A stretch of 64,000 nucleotides of DNA from Dehalogenimonas alkenigignens (GCF_001466665.1 NZ_KQ758903.1:1733684-1797683), one strand, 5' to 3'. Shown: positions 48,062 to 57,817, counted from the first letter of the stretch. Numbers and translations: made by a program. The notes: generated by a model not told the origin, from the sequence alone.

Positions 48062-50416
48062 TCATCTGCCGGGATATTCCTCGTCCGCCGGCACCTCCGC
48101 GCCGCCGTCATCGGTGTCCTCGCCCAGGGCTTCTTTGACCTCATCGGCCAGCCTGGCCGCCCGGGGGTAGCCTATATGGAGCTTGCGCTGTAAGAACGAC
48201 GCCGAGATGGTCCCCGTCTCCTCCGCCAGCTGCATCGCGGTATCGAACAGGCTGTCGCGCTGTTGCTTGCCGGTGATGCCGGGCATCGGAGCCTGGGCAG
48301 CGGAGAGTTCCTCCACCTTGAGCATCGGCGCCTGGGCCTCCGGGTGCTGCCCGTTCCAGAAATAGACCAGCCGCTCCGTCTCCAGGTCGGAGACATAGCA
48401 GCCCTGCAGTCTCTTGGGCTTGGCGGCGTCGGTGGGCATATAGAGCATGTCGCCGCGGCCGAGCAGCTTTTCGGCGCCGACGGAATCAAGAATGGTGCGG
48501 GAATCCACCTGGGAGGTCACGGCAAAGGAAATGCGGGTGGGGAAGTTGGCTTTTATGAGGCCGGTGATGACGTCCACCGACGGCCGCTGGGTGGCGACGA
48601 CGAGGTGGATGCCCACGGCGCGGGCCATCTGCGCCAGCCGGCAAAGCAGGTGTTCCACGTCGTCGAAACCGGCCATCATCAGATCCGCCAGTTCGTCGAT
48701 GACCAGGATGAGATAAGGCATTTTCTCGATGCCCGTTTTCTTGTTGTAGGCATCGATGTTGCGGGCGGTGACCTCGGCCATCCGCTTATAGCGCCGGTCC
48801 ATTTCGCCGGCCAGCCACTTGAGGGCGCCGATGGCTTTATCGACATCGACGATGACCGGCGCCGCCAGGTGGGGCATCGAGTTATACGGCGTGAGTTCGA
48901 CCCGCTTGGGATCGATCATGATGAAGCGTACCTCGTTGGGGGTGTTGTTCATCAGGATGCAGCAGATGAGGGCATTGAGGCATACCGTCTTGCCGGAGCC
49001 GGTGGCGCCGGCAATGAGCAAGTGCGGCATTTTGGCCAGGTCGCCGACCACCGCTTCGCCGCCGGCCCCCTTGCCCAGAGCCACCGCCAGCGGCGCTTTC
49101 GCCTTGAGCTTCTGGAAGGCGGTGGTTTCCATGACGGTGCGCATGCTCACCGAGCCCAGCATGGTGTTGGGGACTTCGATGCCGACCAGCGACTTGCCGG
49201 GGATGGGCGCCTCGATGCGGATCGACGGCGCGGCCAGCGCCAGAGCCAGGTCGTTGGCCAGGCTGGAGATGCGGTCAACCTTGACCCGCGTCCGCCCCGT
49301 TTCCACCTGCTTGCTGACGACGTTGCCGTCTTTATCTTTTTCCTTGAGTTCCTTGACCCGGCGGTCCCAGCCGGGTTCGACGCCGAACTGGGTGACCGTC
49401 GGCCCGGCGTTGATCTGGACCACGCTGCCCTCGACGCCGTAGGACGCCAGGGCATCCTCGATCATCCGGGCCCGCTGCTGGTTGTCGGCCTCGCCGTACT
49501 CGATTTCAGGGGTGTAATCCAGAATATCCATCGGCGGCAGCCGCCAGCCGTCCGTCATTAAAAGGGCTGCCGTTTCGCCGTACTTGCGCCAGACATCCTG
49601 GGCGACCTGCTTCAGGTCGCGCGGTTCCCCCGCTTTTTCACTCTTGACTTCATCTTTGACCGCGCCGGAAGCCGCGGCTTTGTCCTCGGCGCCGACCAGC
49701 GTCGAGGCCGGGATGGCCGTTTCCGCTTTCGCCGGGGCGGGATCGGGGACAGTCCGATCAACTACCGAAGCGGTGCGGAGCGGGCGGCCGCCGGCCGGCG
49801 GCGGGTTAAGCTGGAAGCCTTCCGGCATCGGCCGGTCCCTATCAACGCGGAACGGGCGGCTGAGCGCGGCGCCCAGCCGCTTCGCCGCTTTCCAGGCCGG
49901 CGCCGGGACAAGTAAAATCAAAGCGAGCAGAAACAGGACCAGCACCCGGAAGACGCCGCGGGCGCCGGTATCGGAGCCGATGATAGACAGCCCGATCGCC
50001 CCGCCCGCCCCGGCCAGGCCGAGCAGCCCCCAGACGGCGATGATAAGGACGGCGGCCCCCAGCCAGCGGTACCAGTAAATGAAAGTCGTCTGCTTAGCGA
50101 AGGCGATGACGGATTCGCGTTTGAACACCGCCAGAGCCAGGCCGATGCCTAAAAGCACCAGCAGCAGCCCCCAGCCGAAAACCGCCGCCGTGCCGGAGAA
50201 GACCTGGTTGATCAGGGTATCGATGCGTTCCCGCTGCCAGATGATCAGCCCTATGACACCGACAACTGCTGCCGCCCTGAGCAACCAGCCCAGGTTCAGC
50301 TTTTTCGGCGGGGCTTGCCGGCCGGCGTGCCGTTTGTTGGCCCGCGCCGTTTTAGCGGAGCCGCGTTCCCCGGCCCTCACGGGCTTATTGGACTTGCCAT
50401 TCCTTGATTTTGACAT
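48062..50416 (-). CDS. ftsK: DNA translocase FtsK/SpoIIIE
   Basis: A ~784-residue protein from the ATG at 50416. A basic head is followed by four membrane segments (residues ~45-185 of this frame), a short linker, and the motor with Walker A GATGSGKTVCLNALIC and Walker B YLILVIDELADLMM, MARAVGIHLVVATQRPSVDV and the C-terminal winged-helix gamma domain (QRKLHIGYPRAARLADE). It pumps DNA through the division septum. The SD is weak. Confidence 0.95.
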   Translation of the reverse strand: MSKSRNGKSNKPVRAGERGSAKTARANKRHAGRQAPPKKLNLGWLLRAAAVVGVIGLIIWQRERIDTLINQVFSGTAAVFGWGLLLVLLGIGLALAVFKRESVIAFAKQTTFIYWYRWLGAAVLIIAVWGLLGLAGAGGAIGLSIIGSDTGARGVFRVLVLFLLALILLVPAPAWKAAKRLGAALSRPFRVDRDRPMPEGFQLNPPPAGGRPLRTASVVDRTVPDPAPAKAETAIPASTLVGAEDKAAASGAVKDEVKSEKAGEPRDLKQVAQDVWRKYGETAALLMTDGWRLPPMDILDYTPEIEYGEADNQQRARMIEDALASYGVEGSVVQINAGPTVTQFGVEPGWDRRVKELKEKDKDGNVVSKQVETGRTRVKVDRISSLANDLALALAAPSIRIEAPIPGKSLVGIEVPNTMLGSVSMRTVMETTAFQKLKAKAPLAVALGKGAGGEAVVGDLAKMPHLLIAGATGSGKTVCLNALICCILMNNTPNEVRFIMIDPKRVELTPYNSMPHLAAPVIVDVDKAIGALKWLAGEMDRRYKRMAEVTARNIDAYNKKTGIEKMPYLILVIDELADLMMAGFDDVEHLLCRLAQMARAVGIHLVVATQRPSVDVITGLIKANFPTRISFAVTSQVDSRTILDSVGAEKLLGRGDMLYMPTDAAKPKRLQGCYVSDLETERLVYFWNGQHPEAQAPMLKVEELSAAQAPMPGITGKQQRDSLFDTAMQLAEETGTISASFLQRKLHIGYPRAARLADEVKEALGEDTDDGGAEVPADEEYPGR

Positions 50417-50495
50417 AAGTGTTCTACAAGACCAGAGTTTATCAGGCGCCGCTGGCGCTGTAAAGAGTACCAAATTCCCCGGCGGCGCGCCCCGG

Positions 50496-50696
50496 CTACT
50501 TCCGGCCGCCGCTCTCCCGGGATGAAGTAACCAGCCGGTAGCCCTGGTGCACCATAAACAGCCCGACCAGCGACAGCCCCATTCTCAGGGCGAAATCGTC
50601 GCTGGCGAAAGCCAGGTACTCGGCGTCAATGACGATGCTGGCCAGCAGCACCGCCCCGGCGACGCCGACAACCAGGCCCGCGAGCGTTTTCAACAT
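50496..50696 (-). CDS. Small membrane protein
   Basis: A 66-residue protein with two hydrophobic segments (LAGLVVGVAGAVLLASIVI and ALRMGLSLVGLFMVHQGYR) and a basic tail. It lies 10 nt downstream of the RNase J gene and ~80 nt before ftsK on the same strand, so these genes may be cotranscribed. No known family. Confidence 0.6.
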   Translation of the reverse strand: MLKTLAGLVVGVAGAVLLASIVIDAEYLAFASDDFALRMGLSLVGLFMVHQGYRLVTSSRESGGRK

Positions 50697-50706
50697 GCGT
50701 CCTCTC

Positions 50707-52488
50707 CTAAACCGTCACCAGCACCGGCAGCACCATCGGCCGCCGCCGCGTCCGGTCGTAATAGAACTTGGACAGCAGGTCGCGCACCCGGTTGCTGATG
50801 ACCGTCGAGTCCGAGATCCGCTGTTTTTCTTCCTCGAACAGCCGGGTGACGATGTCCCGGCTCTCTTCCATCAGCGCCCGGCCGGCTTCGGGATCAACGA
50901 AGCCGCGTGAGACGATATCCGGCCGCACCGCCAGGTGTCCGGTCGAAGCGTCCAGGGTGACGATGGCCACCACGATGCCGTCCTGGGACAGCATCTTGCG
51001 GTTGCGCAGGACGACGCCGTTGATATCGCCCACCGACACGCCGTCGACATAGACGTTGGAGGCCGGGACGTGGCCGGTCACCTTGCCGCCGCCCGGCGCC
51101 AGTTCAAGAATATCACCGTCTTCCAGGATGAAAACGTTTTCTTCCGGCACCCCCATATCCCGCGCCAGCTGGGCGTGGAGCTTTAAATGGCGGTACTCGC
51201 CGTGGACCGGCACGAAGTATTGCGGCCGGATGAGGCTTTGCAGCAACCGCAGTTCCTCCTGGGAAGCGTGGCCGTGGACATGGACCTTGGCTATCCGGTC
51301 ATAAAAAACCTGGGCCCCCTGCCGGAACAGGCTGTCGATTGTCTTCGAAACCACCGACTCGTTGCCGGGTATGGGCGAGGCGGAGATGATGACCGTATCG
51401 CCCTGCTTGATCTGCACCTCGCGGTGCTCCCGGTTGGCGATGCGGACCAGCGCCGAGGTCGGTTCGCCCTGGGAGCCGGTGGTAATGAGCGCCACCCGGT
51501 TGGCCGGGAAGCGGTGCATCTCGGACAGCTCGCCGAGGAGGCCGTCCGCCGCCCTGAGATAACCCATCTTGAGCGCCATTTTGACGATCTCGTTCATGCC
51601 GCGGCCGGCGATGAAGACCTTGCGGTTGAACCGGGCGGCGGCGTCCATGACCTGCTGGATGCGCGCCACCAGCGAGGCGAAGGTGGTGACGATCACCCGG
51701 CCCGGCGCGGCGGACATGATATTGGAGATGGTCTCGCCGACCACCTTCTCCGACGGGGTGTAGCCGGCCAGTTCAACGTGGGTGGAATCTGCCATCAGGA
51801 GCAGCACGCCCTCAGCCCCAACCTGCGCCAGCCGCGACAGGTCAGACGGGCGGCAGTCTACCGGGGTATAGTCCAGCTTGAAATCGCCGGAATGGACGAT
51901 GGTGCCCACCGGGGTGCGGATGATCAGCCCGGCGGCGTCGGGGATGGAATGGCACATGGCCACGAACTCGATGTTGAACTGCCCCAACTGGAAGCTGCCG
52001 CCGGGGCGGACCTCATGAATCCTGGCGTTGTGCACCCTGGATTCTTTGAGTTTGACCGAAATCAGGCCGTGAGGCAGCGGGGCACAGTAAATGGGCACGT
52101 CGAGCTGGGGCAGGACATAGGCCAGGGCGCCGATATGGTCTTCATGGCCGTGGGTGATGATGATGCCGCGGACTTTATCCTTGTGCTCCACCAGGTAGGT
52201 GACATCCGGGATGACCAGGTCGATGCCCGGCATATCTTCTTCTGGGAACATCAGGCCGCAGTCGATGACGATGATGTCGTCGGCGTATTCGACGACCATC
52301 ATGTTCTTGCCGATCTCCCCCAGGCCGCCAAGCGGAATGATCCTGATCTTGGAGCCCGGCCCGCGGCGGGGCGGCGGGGCGGCTTGCGGGGCGCGGCACT
52401 GGGCGCTAGAAACCGAAGAGTTTGAGCTGGCTGTGGGCTTCCGCCGGCGCCGGCTCGGTCTGGGCGGCTGGGGCTGCTGGTCGTTCAC
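50707..52488 (-). CDS. rnj: Ribonuclease J
   Basis: A 593-residue RNase J with MBL motif THGHEDHIGALAYVL, IHSGDFKLDYTPVD, the beta-CASP motif LITTGSQGEPTSALVRI and HVHGHASQEELRLL, and the C-terminal domain. It degrades and matures RNA 5' to 3'. The GTG start and the first ~27 codons overlap the upstream uracil-DNA glycosylase gene by 83 nt; the N-terminal 45 residues are Pro/Arg/Ser-rich and not conserved, so the true start may be further downstream at a non-ATG codon. Confidence 0.93.
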   Translation of the reverse strand: MNDQQPQPPRPSRRRRKPTASSNSSVSSAQCRAPQAAPPPRRGPGSKIRIIPLGGLGEIGKNMMVVEYADDIIVIDCGLMFPEEDMPGIDLVIPDVTYLVEHKDKVRGIIITHGHEDHIGALAYVLPQLDVPIYCAPLPHGLISVKLKESRVHNARIHEVRPGGSFQLGQFNIEFVAMCHSIPDAAGLIIRTPVGTIVHSGDFKLDYTPVDCRPSDLSRLAQVGAEGVLLLMADSTHVELAGYTPSEKVVGETISNIMSAAPGRVIVTTFASLVARIQQVMDAAARFNRKVFIAGRGMNEIVKMALKMGYLRAADGLLGELSEMHRFPANRVALITTGSQGEPTSALVRIANREHREVQIKQGDTVIISASPIPGNESVVSKTIDSLFRQGAQVFYDRIAKVHVHGHASQEELRLLQSLIRPQYFVPVHGEYRHLKLHAQLARDMGVPEENVFILEDGDILELAPGGGKVTGHVPASNVYVDGVSVGDINGVVLRNRKMLSQDGIVVAIVTLDASTGHLAVRPDIVSRGFVDPEAGRALMEESRDIVTRLFEEEKQRISDSTVISNRVRDLLSKFYYDRTRRRPMVLPVLVTV

Positions 52489-53050
52489 TTTTTCTTATAT
52501 CCTCGAGTATTTTGGGCAGTTTGAGCATGTCCGCTTCGATGACGGAGCGCAGCGATCCCTGGTGCAGCGCCGCCGCCGGGTGATACATGGCGAAACAGGT
52601 GTAAGCGCCACATTTTTCAGCCTGGCCGTGGATCCGGGAGATGGTCGCCCCGGGGAAAAAGCGGGCCATCGAAAATCGGCCGAGGGTGACGATCACTTTA
52701 GGCTTGATAATTTCAAGCTGCCGGTCCAGCCATGGCTTGCAGGCCAGAATCTCTTCCGGCAGCGGGTCGCGGTTGCCCGGCGGCCGTGATTTGACGATAT
52801 TGGTGATGTAAACATCCTGGCGTTTTAAGCCGATGGATTCGATTAGCTGGGTCAGGAACTGGCCCGCCGCGCCGCAGAACGGCCGGCCGGTCTGGTCTTC
52901 GTTGAAGCCCGGACCTTCGCCGATGAACATGATCTCGGCGCTCGGGTTGCCCTCGCCGGGTACGGCATAGGTGCGGCCGGCGGCCAGGGCGCAGCGCCGG
53001 CAGCCGGCGATTTCGCGGGCCAGGGCCTCCAGGGCAGTGGCATCAGCCAT
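52406..53050 (-). CDS. Type 4 uracil-DNA glycosylase (4Fe-4S)
   Basis: A 214-residue family 4 UDG. CRRCALA near the N terminus supplies two of four Fe-S Cys; the UDG motif A is FIGEGPGFNEDQTGRPFCGA and the second motif MYHPAAALHQ; other cluster Cys lie at ACKPW and ~residue 145. It removes uracil from DNA. The C-terminal ~28 codons overlap RNase J. The C-terminal tail after residue ~175 is Pro/Ala-rich and ends LKLFGF, resembling a clamp-binding peptide. Confidence 0.93.
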   Translation of the reverse strand: MADATALEALAREIAGCRRCALAAGRTYAVPGEGNPSAEIMFIGEGPGFNEDQTGRPFCGAAGQFLTQLIESIGLKRQDVYITNIVKSRPPGNRDPLPEEILACKPWLDRQLEIIKPKVIVTLGRFSMARFFPGATISRIHGQAEKCGAYTCFAMYHPAAALHQGSLRSVIEADMLKLPKILEDIRKSERPAAPAAQTEPAPAEAHSQLKLFGF

Positions 53051-53180
53051 GAGTTAATCGTTGAAGCGTCATTCAAAGGCATATTAACACCGGAGTGGGG
53101 CGGAGTCAATCGATACTCGTTCACCATTTCGAAGCGACCTCTAATCTAATGGAACAAGCCGCTACAAGACACAAAAATGA

Positions 53181-54098
53181 TCAATTCTCAGTAACTATCC
53201 CGTGAATAAGCAACTTGGCTGGGAGAATATCATCAAGATTCATTACATCTTTTTCAGAAAGCTCAATGAGATTGAGATTATTTTTTGAATAGATGCTTAG
53301 TTTTTCTTTTTTACGAGTTTGATATTGAACGTCTTCCAACCCCCAGTACTCCAAATATACTTTTTGGGTCGGGATATAAAAATCGCAATAAATATCTTCC
53401 TCGACTGGAAGTTTTCTCTCGTAAGCATGGACTATCTTTGCATCATATAACCAGTTATCAATTATTATCTCAGACTTCGAACGCACCATGTGCCCATCTT
53501 TCGCCCGGTGTTCAGCTTTGAATTTTTCCCGAAACCCCACCTGCTGATCGCCCTCTTTGGGCGTTTGCATTAATTGCGGTGAAACGTCACCCTGAGATTC
53601 TCTGATACTTGCGTTTATTATTTGGTTGCTAAGGAGGTTCGCAGGCCAACGAACAAAAGAGATGCCTGTATTCGCGTAGCGCTCTTCCACTCCACCCAGT
53701 TTCCGCCCCAATTCGGTAACGTGCCAGCCTTTGTTTTGTTCACGCGGGTCTTTTCTAATATATCCAAGTTCGGAGAGTATGGAGTTGATTCTTTCCCCTG
53801 ACATATTGAAACTTTTTCCAATTGTGCTTGCAGTTATCATCTCCTGCGTCGTTTGTTTTTTCAACCACGTTTGATATTCATCCTTTATGTTGTAAGGCCA
53901 TGCGATATACCTACCATACTGACTTTCTTTGTAGACACCACCTTTGCTAACGCCTAATTTCGTAAGCTCCCAAGTGTTATTTTCAGTATTCCTGAAGATA
54001 TATCCCACTTCGGCAAAATCTTGAAAGACACTTTGCGAGTTCACACTCAGTTCTTTGGCTATACCAGAAATTGAAATCTCCTTTAAATGCTCGCCCAT
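53181..54098 (-). CDS. Tandem winged-helix protein with VSR-like endonuclease domain
   Basis: A 305-residue protein, A+T-richer than its neighbours, with two tandem repeats (ISGIAKELSVNSQSVFQDFA...GGVYKESQYGRYIAWP and ITASTIGKSFNMSGERINSI...GGVEERYANTGISFVRWP, residues ~8-70 and ~85-155), each like a winged helix. The C-terminal ~110 residues (RSKSEIIIDNWLYDAKIVHA, IYCDFYIPTQKVYLEYWG) match the PD-(D/E)XK/VSR-like endonuclease pattern found in many orphan and defence genes. Function unknown; probably horizontally acquired. The gap 53051-53180 shows nothing else. Confidence 0.7.
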   Translation of the reverse strand: MGEHLKEISISGIAKELSVNSQSVFQDFAEVGYIFRNTENNTWELTKLGVSKGGVYKESQYGRYIAWPYNIKDEYQTWLKKQTTQEMITASTIGKSFNMSGERINSILSELGYIRKDPREQNKGWHVTELGRKLGGVEERYANTGISFVRWPANLLSNQIINASIRESQGDVSPQLMQTPKEGDQQVGFREKFKAEHRAKDGHMVRSKSEIIIDNWLYDAKIVHAYERKLPVEEDIYCDFYIPTQKVYLEYWGLEDVQYQTRKKEKLSIYSKNNLNLIELSEKDVMNLDDILPAKLLIHGIVTEN

Positions 54099-54166
54099 CT
54101 TGCTACCTTAATCCTCCCTATACTGAGTGTGTTATCGCGTATTGTATCAATCATCAATACTATTGA

Positions 54167-54742
54167 CTAATCAATCACAACCTCCATCCCGTACAACAGG
54201 TTCATCGCCTCCGGCAAAGAAAACCTGGCGCCTTTAAGATTGTTGTGATAGGCGCTGATGGCATAGTTTTTGGCACCCCGGAAGTCCGCACCGGCTAGAT
54301 TGGTCTTGAAAAAACGGCTGTTTTCAAAGTCGGTGCCGGTGAACACGCCGCCGCTTAAGTCCGCTTCGATAAACGCGGCTTCTTTGGCTTCGCACTTCTC
54401 TATCCGGATACCGGGAATGGTCAGCAGCTTGAAATTGGAGTAATTGATCTTGCAGCCGCAGAATTCCAGCTCCTCGATGGCTTCGGCCAGCGTCCAGTCC
54501 ATGCCCACCACCTGGGAATTGATGAACTTGACCCCGGTGAACCGGGAATTCGGCGGTTTGACGGCAATCAACCGGCATTCAATGAAGCGGCAGTCGATGA
54601 ATTTACAGCCGTCCAGCCTGACCTCGATGAAGCTGCACTTCCGGAATTCGCAGCCTTCGTACTGCCTGCCCTGCAGCGTCTGCTGCGACATGACCAGGCT
54701 GTCGAATATTTCGTCGCTGTAAAGAATCTGTGTGTGAGGCAC
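54167..54742 (-). CDS. Pentapeptide-repeat protein
   Basis: A 191-residue right-handed beta-helix protein with pentapeptides in runs, e.g. GCEFRKCSFIEVRLDGCKF and IEADLSGGVFTGTDFENSRF (A/C-D/N-L/F-x-x). Length and layout resemble the Qnr-like family (GyrA protection), but the link is not shown. GTG start, with a TATAAT box (54761-54756 on the minus strand) only ~10 nt upstream; the mRNA may be nearly leaderless. Confidence 0.8.
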   Translation of the reverse strand: MPHTQILYSDEIFDSLVMSQQTLQGRQYEGCEFRKCSFIEVRLDGCKFIDCRFIECRLIAVKPPNSRFTGVKFINSQVVGMDWTLAEAIEELEFCGCKINYSNFKLLTIPGIRIEKCEAKEAAFIEADLSGGVFTGTDFENSRFFKTNLAGADFRGAKNYAISAYHNNLKGARFSLPEAMNLLYGMEVVID

Positions 54743-54859
54743 GGGCGCATTATACTCCAGGGAAGCGCCGCTCTCTACGCCAGGTTGATTGAACCGCGGA
54801 ACGCATCGTCTTATAATCCGCTGGGACGTTTAGCTTGAGGAGTCGCCGGCCGTACCACC

Positions 54860-56146
54860 ATGCGCAAGCTTCTATTGCTGCAGCCGCCGTCCCTGACCAG
54901 GGTTCACCGGGGCCTCTATAATCTTGCCGCCCTGGCGACTTATGTCGAGGGTTTCTGCGAAGTCCGCGTCCACGATTCAACGGATGCCGCGCTGGAAACC
55001 TGCCTCATTGATTTTCAGCCGCACATTGTTGGCATCACTTCGTATACCGTTACCTACGGCGAAAGCATCGAGCAAATGAGGATTGTGAAAGATGTCCTGC
55101 CGCAGGCTATCAGGCTTATCGGCGGTTCCCACATCAGCTGCCTGCCTGAAAGCCTTGACCCGGTATTCGATGCCGGAGTTGTCGGCGACGGGGAAGAAAC
55201 CCTCAAAGAGATCATCGAGCGGGGAAGCCGGGACACGCTGGGCTCTATCCGCGGCTTGTGCTGCCGAAAAGACGAACGCGTCATTCTAAACCCGAGGCCC
55301 CCGGTAGATCCGGGCACGCTGCCTGTTCCCAAGCTTCACGTCTACGCGCCGCATGTCTATCAAAGCGGCTGTGTCGGCTTTATAACTTCCCGCGGCTGCC
55401 CGTTTCACTGCGCTTTCTGCTACAACCCGGCAATGCAGAACCGGCTGCGGAACTACCCGGTAGCGTGGGTCGCCGACCAGTTTGAATATGCCATGAAGGT
55501 CCTGGGCGCGGGCTACCTGATGATGCTGGATGACACGGTGAGCCTGAGCGCCGAAAGGTTGAGTGCCATCCGCGCCGAATTGGACCGCCGCCGCTTGGGC
55601 TCATTCCAGGCGGCGGTCAATATCCGCAGTTCGACCGTAAACGACGGTCTTTGCCAGGCATTGAAGGATCTGAATGTCGTCAGCTGGAACTGCGGGTTCG
55701 AATCCGGCTCTGACCGGGTTCTCAAGCGGATCAAAGGCCGCTCCGCGAGCGTCGCAAAGCATTATGAACTGGTATGCCAGGCTGACCGTTACAATGTCGC
55801 TTTGAACGGTTCGTTCATGTTCGGCGCCCCCGGCGAGACGGCGTCCGATATGGAGAGTACCCTGTCGTTCATGGAGTACCTGTCGGCGGAAAAAAAGGCC
55901 GGGCGTTACCGCGGCGGGTTCTGGTCGTTCTGCGCCACGCCGCTTCCGGGTACGGCATGGTGGCAAACCGCCTTAAGCCACGGCAAGGTCGGCATCCCCA
56001 TGGACTGGAGCAAGCTGGATATCAAATCTTTCGACCACCATCTGCTGCTCGATGCGTCCGTCTCCGACAAAGCATGGCGGGGAATTGTGGAACGCGCCGC
56101 CGCCGTCGCTCGGGAAGCCAACAGCTACGCCTGGTCGCCGGGCTAG
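54860..56146 (+). CDS. B12-binding-domain radical SAM protein
   Basis: A 428-residue enzyme. Residues ~1-140 form a B12-binding-like Rossmann domain (LLLLQPPSLTRVHRGLYNLA, VGITSYTVTYGESIEQM, LIGGSHIS); the radical SAM cluster motif is RGCPFHCAFCYN (CxxxCxxC, ~residue 178); later motifs include MMLDDTV and WNCGFESGSDRVLKRI. The lack of a DxHxxG motif in the first domain leaves cobalamin binding uncertain. Likely a methyltransferase or rearrangement enzyme of unknown substrate. It converges on the methyltransferase gene with a 4-nt overlap. Confidence 0.88.
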   Translation: MRKLLLLQPPSLTRVHRGLYNLAALATYVEGFCEVRVHDSTDAALETCLIDFQPHIVGITSYTVTYGESIEQMRIVKDVLPQAIRLIGGSHISCLPESLDPVFDAGVVGDGEETLKEIIERGSRDTLGSIRGLCCRKDERVILNPRPPVDPGTLPVPKLHVYAPHVYQSGCVGFITSRGCPFHCAFCYNPAMQNRLRNYPVAWVADQFEYAMKVLGAGYLMMLDDTVSLSAERLSAIRAELDRRRLGSFQAAVNIRSSTVNDGLCQALKDLNVVSWNCGFESGSDRVLKRIKGRSASVAKHYELVCQADRYNVALNGSFMFGAPGETASDMESTLSFMEYLSAEKKAGRYRGGFWSFCATPLPGTAWWQTALSHGKVGIPMDWSKLDIKSFDHHLLLDASVSDKAWRGIVERAAAVAREANSYAWSPG

Positions 56147-57033
56147 ATTTTTTCCGCTTCTATAAGGTCGACGGAATATACGTAAGCCATGGTGTCCTGC
56201 GCCTGAAGACGCCACTCGATGCCGCTTGTTTCACTCAGAATCCGGTAGCGGAAACCGCACCAGGGCAGTGCGTTGCCGGTCAATAAGTCGAGGACGAAAG
56301 CGTGGGGCGCCTGCTCCGGGGTTTCCAGCCATCCTTTGCTGATGCTTTCAGTCCAGGTGTAAGGAGAACTGAGCAGCAGCCGGCCGCCCGGCTTCAGAGC
56401 CGCGTCCATTTGGCCTAAAGCCAGAAGCGGCTGCGCCACGGAATCGATGACATTCAGGGCGCTGACCGAATCGAAGGTCTCCATCAGGAACGGCGGATTA
56501 TGAATATCGGCCAGGACAAAAATTACATTTTCCGGCGGAACAAATTCGGATTCAACCTCTCTGTCGGCCATCGCCCGGTGCTTTTTGCGGAAGTTCGCCC
56601 GGCCTTTGCGCTGGATGGCGGCGGCCGCCTCCAGGTAGCTGGAGTTGGCGTCTACTCCGACGGCTAGAGACGCGTGGCGGGCGGATTCGAAGGTATAGCG
56701 CCCCACACCGCAGCCGGCGTCGAGGTGCGGCCCGCCGGGGCGCGGCGTGCCGGTGATCTTGTTCCAGTAAACGGCGTTGGTGCTTCCATAGTGGGAATCT
56801 AAATACTGGTTGAGTTGAATTTCAGTGGAATTTATGCCTTCGATGAACCGCGGTACGCCGTTCCTGATTGGATAGCGGGCGCCGCAATTGGGACATTCCA
56901 GGCTACCGGAGATAATGTGATGCCCTTCAGTTTCGTCGGGCCGGCAGCTGAGACGGTACTGGACTATCCGATCGTCCGTCTGGCGGCATGACGTACAGTA
57001 AAGCCCGATCCTCTCCAGCGCCTCCGCCAGCAT
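56143..57033 (-). CDS. SAM-dependent methyltransferase with N-terminal zinc ribbon
   Basis: A 296-residue protein. The first ~70 residues carry a Trm112/YbaR-like zinc ribbon (CTSCRQTDD ... CPNCGARYPIRNGVPRF). The SAM domain has motif I HLDAGCGVGRYTFESARHA (~108-125) and motif IV LADIHNPPFL with the later LKPGGRLLLSSPYTW. The substrate is unknown. It is convergent with the radical SAM gene, so any functional link is by position only. Confidence 0.85.
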   Translation of the reverse strand: MLAEALERIGLYCTSCRQTDDRIVQYRLSCRPDETEGHHIISGSLECPNCGARYPIRNGVPRFIEGINSTEIQLNQYLDSHYGSTNAVYWNKITGTPRPGGPHLDAGCGVGRYTFESARHASLAVGVDANSSYLEAAAAIQRKGRANFRKKHRAMADREVESEFVPPENVIFVLADIHNPPFLMETFDSVSALNVIDSVAQPLLALGQMDAALKPGGRLLLSSPYTWTESISKGWLETPEQAPHAFVLDLLTGNALPWCGFRYRILSETSGIEWRLQAQDTMAYVYSVDLIEAEKI

Positions 57034-57073
57034 TCTAACTCTCTGATGCCATGAAATGACCGGCTTCTCTTCT

Positions 57074-57817
57074 TCACCCGGAACCGGCGGTGATTACTTG
57101 CCCTGTCCCGCCGCAGTGCCGGGTCTCAGCCCCGATCCGAACCGCCCGCCGTCCATTGATCGTCACGTTGGAATCGGGACCGGCGCTGGTAATTTCGTAT
57201 GTGTTGGGCCCGCAGCAGGCGGCGTGGACGCCCCGGTCGCCTACCCGGGCTGCCGGTCGGCCGTTGATCAGGACGTTGGGACTGCCGCTGATGATCGGCC
57301 CAATCGTCGGATGAGGGCAGGCGGGGCAGCCATGCGCGTCGTCAGGGCATTGCGCTTTATCTCCTATCGCCGCATATCCTGCGGATGACACGGCGTTGAC
57401 GTTGATGGATTTCTCGTATTTTTTCCCGCCCACTTCAATAGATACTGTGAGCCGGTTGGAGCCGGCGGAATTGAAAGTCGGGCGGGTGGTGGCACCTATT
57501 TCAGGGCTGAAAGACGCGGTGCCGCTCCATCTCACATTATGGGACATATCCGTGCCGTTGACCGAACAGGTGGCGCCGAAACTCCAACCGCTGACGAACA
57601 CGTTCTCGCTCCGGCCGGCAGGGTATCTTATCGCCAGTTTAACCGGGCCATTGGTGTCCTCATCCCCATCATCGTCACTGCTCAGGGCTTCGCGGATTTT
57701 CTCAAGTATCTCATCAAGCGTCATGTCATCGCTGAACCCGGCGCACCCGCTCAAGGTGATACCCAGAGTTGACACCATCGATAAAACCAGAAATCTCCTG
57801 CGGTCCATCTCAGTCAT
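57074..57817 (-). CDS. Tat-type lipoprotein with PAAR-like domain
   Basis: A 247-residue protein. The N terminus has RRRFL and ends at the lipobox LSGC (Cys~24), a Tat-like lipoprotein signal. Residues ~60-145 are an Ig-like beta domain. The C-terminal ~95 residues look PAAR-like: AIGDKAQCPDDAHGCPACPH, VLINGRPAARVGDRGVHAAC, VTINGRRAVRIGAETRHCGG, with the His/Cys zinc set typical of T6SS and injection-spike tips. No T6SS genes are seen here. AAGGAAA before the ATG. Cotranscribed with the gene at 57857-58591. Confidence 0.75.
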   Translation of the reverse strand: MTEMDRRRFLVLSMVSTLGITLSGCAGFSDDMTLDEILEKIREALSSDDDGDEDTNGPVKLAIRYPAGRSENVFVSGWSFGATCSVNGTDMSHNVRWSGTASFSPEIGATTRPTFNSAGSNRLTVSIEVGGKKYEKSINVNAVSSAGYAAIGDKAQCPDDAHGCPACPHPTIGPIISGSPNVLINGRPAARVGDRGVHAACCGPNTYEITSAGPDSNVTINGRRAVRIGAETRHCGGTGQVITAGSG

